Positions 24,717-29,388 of a stretch of DNA of 29,388 nucleotides are shown one piece after another; the first letter of the stretch is position 1; each line of letters starts with the position of its first letter. Position numbers and translations under genes: made by a program. Source of the DNA: an uncultured Odoribacter sp. (GTDB lineage Bacteria > Bacteroidota > Bacteroidia > Bacteroidales > Marinifilaceae); contig CAJJNP010000018.1 of NCBI GenBank assembly GCA_905193145.1, positions 1-29,388 of the forward strand, in the 5' to 3' direction. Below the pieces are notes generated by a model. The model saw only the letters and a program-made list of their open reading frames with translations, was not told the origin of the DNA and made no database searches.

Positions 24717-26453
24717 TTATTCAGGCAAGACACCTGTTTCTATCTTCTGCTTTAAAACTTTTAATTCTTCTTTATCCTCTATACCGGTTTCCAAAGCTTT
24801 TTTCCACATATTCAAAGCTTCCTCTTTTTCACCATTCATATAAAGTATATCACCGTAATGGTTATATAAAACTCCCGATACCTCTTTTGACTTCTCCATA
24901 GCCAATTTCATATAAAATTTAGCTTGAGAGTAATTTCCCCTCACATAAAGCACCCAGGCGTATGTATCCAATGAGGTGGCATTATCTGGCTCCATTTTCA
25001 CTGCTTGCGCAATCATCTGCTCTGCCATGCTGAGATTTTCTTTTCGCAAAGCTAGATAATAAGCATAGTTATTCAATACCAAAGCATCATTCGGATTAAT
25101 TTTCAATGTCTCATCAAACATTCTAAAAGCTTTCTCCACACTATCCAATTGGTAATAACATTCACCTAAATTAGCATAAAACTGAGCCTTCATTGCCGGA
25201 TTTTCATCAGACAGGGTTACTCCTTTTTCAAAGAACGGTAAAGCACTCTTCACCTGATTATCCATCACTAACTTTACACCGGTCATCAAATAAGGCAAAG
25301 GACGTTCAGGAAAATAACGTATTGCATCCAGACTCCTACTATACATACTGCTAAAATCTTGCATATCATTATATAGCAACAAGAGTTCTTCCCAAATTAA
25401 ATAGTTATTACGGTCATGTTCCAATATATATTCCAATTCTTTTTTTGCATCCTCCAATTTTCCATCCCTTTTTAAAAGATCAGAATGTAAAGCCCGTACA
25501 CCTAAATCCTCCTTATACTTTTCAAGTAAAAGCGCTACATACGAATCAATTTGAGCATCCGTTATTGCTATGGAATCCGGAGCTAAAATCAATTTCAAGA
25601 TATACTGTATTTTAAATCCATTATCTATTTTATCACTCAACAAAGCGCTTTTCGTATGTTTTTCAGCTTCATCTATTAATTTTTTTCCTCTGTAATAATC
25701 TGCCAGATAAAAATGCACAAAACCATTATCCGGCTCGGCCTTTAACAGACGATCCAAAATCTGTAATCCTTTTTTATCCTGGTTATAATTAAAATAAAGT
25801 TCTGCCAACAAACTTAGATATTCACTTCTGTCGGGAAACTTGCGTATCAATTTGACTAATTCAGCCGATGCTTTTTTAACGTTATCCAGTTTCGTATACA
25901 ATTTTATTTTTTCAATGGAAACCGGTTCAGTAACTCCAAATTGCTCCTCATACCTATCAAACACCTCGATAGCCTGCTGCCATTTTTCTACAGAAGCATA
26001 AAGACTGGCCTCCAAAAGATAAAAATCATCTTTATCCGGATACTTATCAATAATTTCAGTATACACTTGACAAGCTTCCTCAATCATAGATTTTTCTTGC
26101 AGAATATTTGCCAATAACACTTTATACCACATATTACCGGGATTTCCGGCTACAGCCTCTCGAGCAAACTTCAAACCATTATTCAAGTCATTACCGATAC
26201 TCAATAAACCGGCAATTTCATATTTCACTGCCGGGCTGCCGGGTAATATTTTAAGACAATTATCAAACCACTTCAAAGCTTCTTGAAAATTACCTGTTAT
26301 CTTACACCTTACCCCTTCCATATAGCAGTAATCAAATTCTACTTGCCGTTCTTCACTCAAAATTTGCTCAGGTGTGGTATTTTTCTTTTTCCGGTCTGCA
26401 AAACCGGCTGTACAGATAAAAACAGCCAATAATAATAAAATCCATTTTTTCAT
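24717..26453 (-). CDS. exported tetratricopeptide repeat protein
   Basis: A 578-residue protein from ATG 26453, chosen because it opens a clean signal peptide (MKKWILLLLAVFICTAGFAD). ATG 26471, which almost touches the dut stop, is an alternative; the frame is open further into dut but gives no sensible N-terminus. The body is a solid array of TPR helices, for example ALKWFDNCLKILPGSPAVKY, GLQILDRLLKAEPDNGFVHF, AFRMFDETLKINPNDALVLN and MAEQMIAQAVKMEPDNATSL. It probably acts as a periplasmic or outer-membrane scaffold. The link to the neighbouring DUF4292 lipoprotein and EnvC-like factor suggests an envelope assembly role, but no partner can be named. Confidence 0.88.
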   Translation of the reverse strand: MKKWILLLLAVFICTAGFADRKKKNTTPEQILSEERQVEFDYCYMEGVRCKITGNFQEALKWFDNCLKILPGSPAVKYEIAGLLSIGNDLNNGLKFAREAVAGNPGNMWYKVLLANILQEKSMIEEACQVYTEIIDKYPDKDDFYLLEASLYASVEKWQQAIEVFDRYEEQFGVTEPVSIEKIKLYTKLDNVKKASAELVKLIRKFPDRSEYLSLLAELYFNYNQDKKGLQILDRLLKAEPDNGFVHFYLADYYRGKKLIDEAEKHTKSALLSDKIDNGFKIQYILKLILAPDSIAITDAQIDSYVALLLEKYKEDLGVRALHSDLLKRDGKLEDAKKELEYILEHDRNNYLIWEELLLLYNDMQDFSSMYSRSLDAIRYFPERPLPYLMTGVKLVMDNQVKSALPFFEKGVTLSDENPAMKAQFYANLGECYYQLDSVEKAFRMFDETLKINPNDALVLNNYAYYLALRKENLSMAEQMIAQAVKMEPDNATSLDTYAWVLYVRGNYSQAKFYMKLAMEKSKEVSGVLYNHYGDILYMNGEKEEALNMWKKALETGIEDKEELKVLKQKIETGVLPE

Positions 26454-26472
26454 ATACAGATCTTTAAACATT

Positions 26473-26907
26473 TTAATTTTTCCCTGTATGTCCGAATCCA
26501 CCCTCTCCCCTTTCCGATTCATCCAATGTCTCCACTTTCACCCATTCAGCCTGTTCAACCCGATTAATCACCATTTGGCAAATCCTCTCACCATTTTCAA
26601 TCTGAATCACATTATTTGACAAATTCACTACAATTACACCTATTTCTCCCCGATAATCTGCATCAATTGTTCCCGGACTGTTCAGTATTCCCAAACCTTC
26701 GTTTAAAGCCAATCCGCTTCTTGGACGAATTTGAGCCTCATATCCAACCGGTAATTCTATATATAGTCCTGTCGGTATTAGTATACGTTCCAACGGTTTT
26801 AAAACAACTGTTTGTTCTAAATTCGCACGGATATCCATACCTGCAGAAGCCTTAGTTTTATACTCAGGAAGAGCATGTGTTGAACGGTTTACTATTTTTA
26901 CTTTCAT
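26473..26907 (-). CDS. dut: deoxyuridine 5'-triphosphate nucleotidohydrolase
   Basis: A 144-residue trimeric dUTPase that removes dUTP and supplies dUMP for thymidylate. All five motifs are present: [50 protein letters not shown]; and the C-terminal arm [12 protein letters not shown] with the stacking phenylalanine. It is the first gene of the minus-strand run to uvrC. A promoter lies about 40 bases upstream, and beyond it is the 609-base gene-free region. The TPR gene follows directly after its stop. Confidence 0.96.
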   Translation of the reverse strand: MKVKIVNRSTHALPEYKTKASAGMDIRANLEQTVVLKPLERILIPTGLYIELPVGYEAQIRPRSGLALNEGLGILNSPGTIDADYRGEIGVIVVNLSNNVIQIENGERICQMVINRVEQAEWVKVETLDESERGEGGFGHTGKN

Positions 26908-26944
26908 AAATCAACTACTTTATATAATATACAATATAAGCTTT

Positions 26945-26975
26945 CAAACTTACTACTTTTTATTTATCCGGCGAA
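26945..26975 (-). promoter_or_regulatory. Bacteroidota-type promoter for the dut operon
   Basis: On the minus strand TAAGTTTG (26952-26945) is an exact -7 element. TTCG (26975-26972) lies 19 bases upstream, one mismatch from TTTG. Initiation near 26938 would leave a leader of about 30 bases. The -33 element sits in the left arm of a 7-bp dyad, GCGAAGG (26971-26977) and CCTTCGC (27000-27006). Confidence 0.6.
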
Positions 26976-27461
26976 GGATAATCTTTAGAAAGTTTCAAAC
27001 CTTCGCAGCAAAATTACTCAAATCAACATTTTCAACATTCAATATTTCATTATTATATTCTAATTTATTCTTTAAAAAAAATATGAAGGTTATTATAGGC
27101 TGTTAGTTCTCTTGATAAATGTTGATAGAAAAAGTTGTTTTTCATGTTATTAATATCGTAACCAAAGCTTATTAACAGCGTCATTAAATTGTAATTATTT
27201 GAAAATAAGTTGAGAATAGACGTTATTAACAACTGTCAGTAATCTTCGCACTGAAAAAATAATTGAGAATTTTAGTGTTGAAAACTGTTAGTAAGTAGTC
27301 AGAATAAAATCGAATAAATCTGTTCTATTTTTTTGGTAGTTTGTCAGAAAAATCGAATGGATTGTTTTATCCAATATTCCAAATAAAGTTTTCATTTTCT
27401 ATTAATAGTTTTCAACAGCCTATTCGCAACTTATTAACAATGGCTTTTAATAATATTGGAT
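26953..27461. other. candidate replication origin (oriC) in a 609-base gene-free region
   Basis: The gap between dut (26907) and panD (27517) has no plausible gene, and is strongly AT-rich. It holds three exact TTATTAACA 9-mers (27169-27177, 27223-27231, 27431-27439). It also has near matches: TTTTCAACA at 27029-27037, 27409-27417 and, inverted, 27276-27284; inverted TTACTAACA at 27286-27294; inverted CTATCAACA at 27120-27128. All fit TTWTYAACA within one change, and differ from the DnaA-box consensus TTWTNCACA mainly at position six. By hand count the plus strand has 9 G and 24 C in 26941-27060, then 49 G and 27 C in 27061-27360. A parS site lies 7 kb away. No dnaA is in the window. The call is inference. 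Confidence 0.55.
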
Positions 27462-27465
27462 AAAA
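27365..27465. repeat. 14-bp inverted repeat spanning a 73-base interior in the candidate origin
   Basis: TTTTATCCAATATT (27365-27378) and AATATTGGATAAAA (27452-27465) are perfect reverse complements. The interior holds the 10-bp palindrome CTATTAATAG (27399-27408), one TTTTCAACA and one TTATTAACA. The repeat could extrude a stem or position two protein-binding sites in opposite orientation. Confidence 0.8.
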
Positions 27466-27492
27466 AAAACGATGGACAATCGTCCATCGTTT
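27462..27492 (-). terminator. intrinsic terminator of the panC-panD transcript
   Basis: AAACGATGGAC (27467-27477) pairs with GTCCATCGTTT (27482-27492) around a 4-base loop. Read on the minus strand, the hairpin ends in a run of eight or more T (27469-27462). It begins about 25 bases after the panD stop and would keep transcription out of the gene-free region. Confidence 0.9.
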
Positions 27493-27516
27493 ACGTTATA
27501 ATTTTCAAACCTCTAC

Positions 27517-27867
27517 TTATATCAATTGGTTGGTGCTTGTATCCGGAAATACAAGTGTAGGCTTATGCTGTTTTGCTTCTTCGAAATCCATGGAAGCGTA
27601 TGATATGATAATTACAACATCTCCCACTGCACATTTTCTGGCAGCCGGTCCGTTCAGGCAGACAACACCGGAACCTCTCTCCCCTTTGATAACGTATGTT
27701 TCCAACCTCTCGCCATTATTTACATTAACGATTTGCACTTTTTCGTTTTCGATGATATTGGCGGCTTCCATCAAGGCAATGTCAATCGTAATACTCCCTA
27801 CATATTGCAGATTAGCTTCTGTAACAGTTACCTTGTGAATCTTTGATTTTACAACCTCTATATTCAT
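27517..27867 (-). CDS. panD: aspartate 1-decarboxylase proenzyme
   Basis: A 116-residue pyruvoyl enzyme that converts aspartate to beta-alanine for pantothenate. The self-cleavage site is G24-S25 in YVGSITID, which becomes the pyruvoyl group. [13 protein letters not shown] precedes it, and the substrate-site and core motifs are [20 protein letters not shown] and [13 protein letters not shown]. The length is normal. It lies 5 bases after panC and is followed by a strong terminator, so the two last steps feeding pantothenate are coexpressed. Confidence 0.97.
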   Translation of the reverse strand: MNIEVVKSKIHKVTVTEANLQYVGSITIDIALMEAANIIENEKVQIVNVNNGERLETYVIKGERGSGVVCLNGPAARKCAVGDVVIIISYASMDFEEAKQHKPTLVFPDTSTNQLI

Positions 27868-27872
27868 TTCGT

Positions 27873-28712
27873 TTAAAATACAATGTTATCAATCAATCTG
27901 ATTTTACCTGCATAAACTGCAACGCAAGCCACTTTTCTGCCGGGTTCGTTCCAGTCTTTTGTAATTTGCAGTGTTTCTTCATCAACGATTTCAACGTATT
28001 CTGTTTCAAGAAAAGGATTACTGTTAATCTCGTCTGCAATCCATTTTTTCATCTCTTCTACACTTTTTTCAGCAACCAATGAAGTGGCTTTTTTCAGAGT
28101 AGCATAGATATGCGGAGCATTCTTTTTGTGTTCTTCATCCAAAAGAGTGTTGCGAGAACTACGTGCCAACCCGCTTTCTTCACGGATAATCGGGCAAGGT
28201 ACAATTTCAACGGCATATTTCAATTGTTTCACCATGCTTCGGATGATGGCAATCTGCTGGAAATCCTTCATTCCAAAGAATGCTTTATCCGGACGTACAA
28301 TATCAAACAATCGGCTTACCACCTGTCCTACTCCATTGAAGTGACCGGGGCGTTTAGCACCTTCCATCACGCTTTCAATGTAGCCGAAGTCAAATTTACG
28401 GGTATCCGGTTCCGGATAAATTTCAACTACTGAAGGTGCAAATACAATATCGCAACCTACTGTTTTCAATAATTCCACATCTTTATCCAAAGTGCGCGGA
28501 TATCGTTTCAGATCTTCCGGATCATTGAATTGAGTAGGATTTACGAATATACTGACCACTGTAACGTCACTATTCTTCTTAGATTCCTTAACCAGGGACA
28601 AGTGTCCTTCGTGCAAAGCCCCCATAGTAGGGACAAATCCGATTACCTTGCCTTCATTTTTCAGGCCACTAATCAGACTAATCAGTTCATTTTTAGTGTT
28701 TAAAACTTACAT
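27873..28712 (-). CDS. panC: pantothenate synthetase, with a stop at codon 2 of the expected reading frame
   Basis: This enzyme joins pantoate and beta-alanine using ATP. The frame encodes [61 protein letters not shown] and the C-terminal domain, all typical of PanC. The 28625 ATG is the only one that opens an uninterrupted frame, but it starts in the middle of the conserved [10 protein letters not shown] loop. Upstream in frame lies [20 protein letters not shown], a proper PanC N-terminus, preceded by ATG-TAA at 28712-28707. From 28712 the length would be 279 codons, the usual size. So codon 2, probably once a lysine codon, is TAA. Whether the gene is dead, uses a non-ATG start or reflects a sequence error cannot be told here. 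Confidence 0.85.
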
Positions 28713-28736
28713 AACATTTTACTGAAATACGGAGTG

Positions 28737-28767
28737 CAAATGTATTACTTATAATTGAGAATAAAAA
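28737..28767 (-). promoter_or_regulatory. Bacteroidota-type promoter for panC-panD
   Basis: On the minus strand TACATTTG (28744-28737) is an exact -7 element, with TTTT (28767-28764) 19 bases upstream, one mismatch from TTTG. Initiation near 28730 would put the 28712 ATG about 18 bases into the transcript, supporting it as the original panC start. Confidence 0.55.
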
Positions 28768-28781
28768 GCAGTCTTTTGTTT

Positions 28782-29261
28782 TTATTTATATAATGTATGT
28801 ATAGCGGGATGAACAGACATCAGAGCATCTATAAGTTCTGTGCGGCTTACCCCTTCGCGCATGACAATAAAAATTGTATCATCTCCGGCAATGGTGCCCA
28901 ATATTTCAAAATAATTTTCACTGTCAATCAATACGGTAACGGCATTGGCATATCCGGGCAGTGTTTTGATAACCGCCATATTGCCTGAAAAATCAATACT
29001 CAGGATAGTATCCGTAATGATAGCCGACACTTTTTCTTCGCGCTGTTCGTTTTGGATACTTTCCGGAATGACATAGATATATCCTTTTTCCTTGTGCGGG
29101 ATTTTTGCCACTTTCATGAATTTCAGGTCTCGGGACAAAGTGCTTTGTGTCGCTTCAACATCCATTTCTTTCAGGCGGAAAAGCAACTCTTCCTGTGAGG
29201 AAATCAACTCGGATTCTATCAGTTTGCGAATGGTCAATAGTCGTTTAGTCTTGTTTCTCAT
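28782..29261 (-). CDS. argR: arginine repressor ArgR
   Basis: A 159-residue ArgR/AhrC-type regulator. The N-terminal winged helix has the recognition segment VEATQSTLSRDLKFMKVAKIP (SR pair in the second helix). The C-terminal domain binds arginine and forms hexamers, with VLIDSENYFEILGTIAGDD containing the GTIAGDDT arginine-site motif. It controls arginine synthesis and breakdown genes. No arg gene is visible here; panC lies downstream on the same strand after about 70 bases and has its own promoter. The length is normal, and the ATG at 29261 is followed by basic residues as usual. Confidence 0.95.
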   Translation of the reverse strand: MRNKTKRLLTIRKLIESELISSQEELLFRLKEMDVEATQSTLSRDLKFMKVAKIPHKEKGYIYVIPESIQNEQREEKVSAIITDTILSIDFSGNMAVIKTLPGYANAVTVLIDSENYFEILGTIAGDDTIFIVMREGVSRTELIDALMSVHPAIHTLYK

Positions 29262-29288
29262 ATATATCCATTAAAAGTCAATTTACTG

Positions 29289-29296
29289 CAAAAATA
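29289..29296 (-). promoter_or_regulatory. -7 element of the argR promoter
   Basis: On the minus strand TATTTTTG (29296-29289) matches TAnnTTTG exactly, about 28 bases before the argR ATG. I could not find a good -33 element. ArgR usually autoregulates, but I could not identify an operator with confidence. Confidence 0.45.
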
Positions 29297-29326
29297 GAAA
29301 TTTCTTTTTTTAATCAGTGCTATTGT

Positions 29327-29388
29327 ATGGAATATTTACCGTTTTCAGACAGCTCATACTTATCTATGGCAAATCCATGTCAAGTCTA
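29327..29388 (+). CDS. possible start of a divergent gene cut by the right edge
   Basis: ATG at 29327 opens a frame of 20 codons to the window end (MEYLPFSDSSYLSMANPCQV). It is divergent from argR with a gap of 65 bases. I do not recognise it, and so short a frame may be chance. Confidence 0.3.
   Translation, partial: MEYLPFSDSSYLSMANPCQV

Noticed and set aside
26908..27516. Small RNA or short protein in the 609-base gap
   Set aside because: No start codon with a plausible frame and no TAnnTTTG promoter pointing into the gap was found, so the repeats are better explained as DNA sites.

Overview
The window reads as a chromosomal segment from an AT-rich Bacteroidota, most likely Bacteroidales. 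The reasons are a SusC/SusD locus with DUF4843 and PKD-like lipoproteins, DUF4271 and DUF4292 proteins, a DAHP synthase fused to a C-terminal chorismate mutase, and promoters with the Bacteroidota -7 element TAnnTTTG instead of sigma70 boxes. A family such as Odoribacteraceae would fit, but that is a guess. I see no tRNA, rRNA, insertion sequence, phage or CRISPR.

Layout. (1) 1-5894, minus strand: SusC, SusD, DUF4843 lipoprotein and the start of a PKD-like lipoprotein, a TonB-dependent uptake locus. (2) 6068-9633: dusB, two exported or envelope proteins of unknown role, and DAHP synthase/chorismate mutase. (3) 9725-16448, plus strand: polA, DUF4271, hemD, rnpA, yidD and an S41 protease. (4) 16451-26907, minus strand: a tightly packed run read in the order dut, TPR protein, DUF4292 lipoprotein, EnvC-like factor, RsbW-like ATPase, ybeY, mnmG, ade (disrupted), uvrC. 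(5) 26908-27516: a 609-bp AT-rich gene-free region. (6) 27517-29261, minus strand: panD, panC and argR. A possible plus-strand gene begins at the right edge.

The most interesting theme is chromosome replication and segregation. A perfect 16-bp parS site (19887-19902) sits in the gap after mnmG. About 7 kb away, the 609-bp gap has many features of a replication origin: three exact TTATTAACA 9-mers and several variants that resemble DnaA boxes, a local G/C strand-skew flip, a 14-bp inverted repeat, and a strong terminator that stops panCD transcription at its edge. rnpA-yidD and mnmG, classic members of the ancestral origin cluster, are both in the window. I therefore propose this is the oriC-proximal region.

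Three genes look altered. ade lacks an N-terminal stretch and is frameshifted. panC has ATG followed directly by TAA in the frame that encodes its conserved N-terminus. PolI has lost most of its proofreading exonuclease residues. The first two could be real decay or assembly errors; read-level checks would decide.
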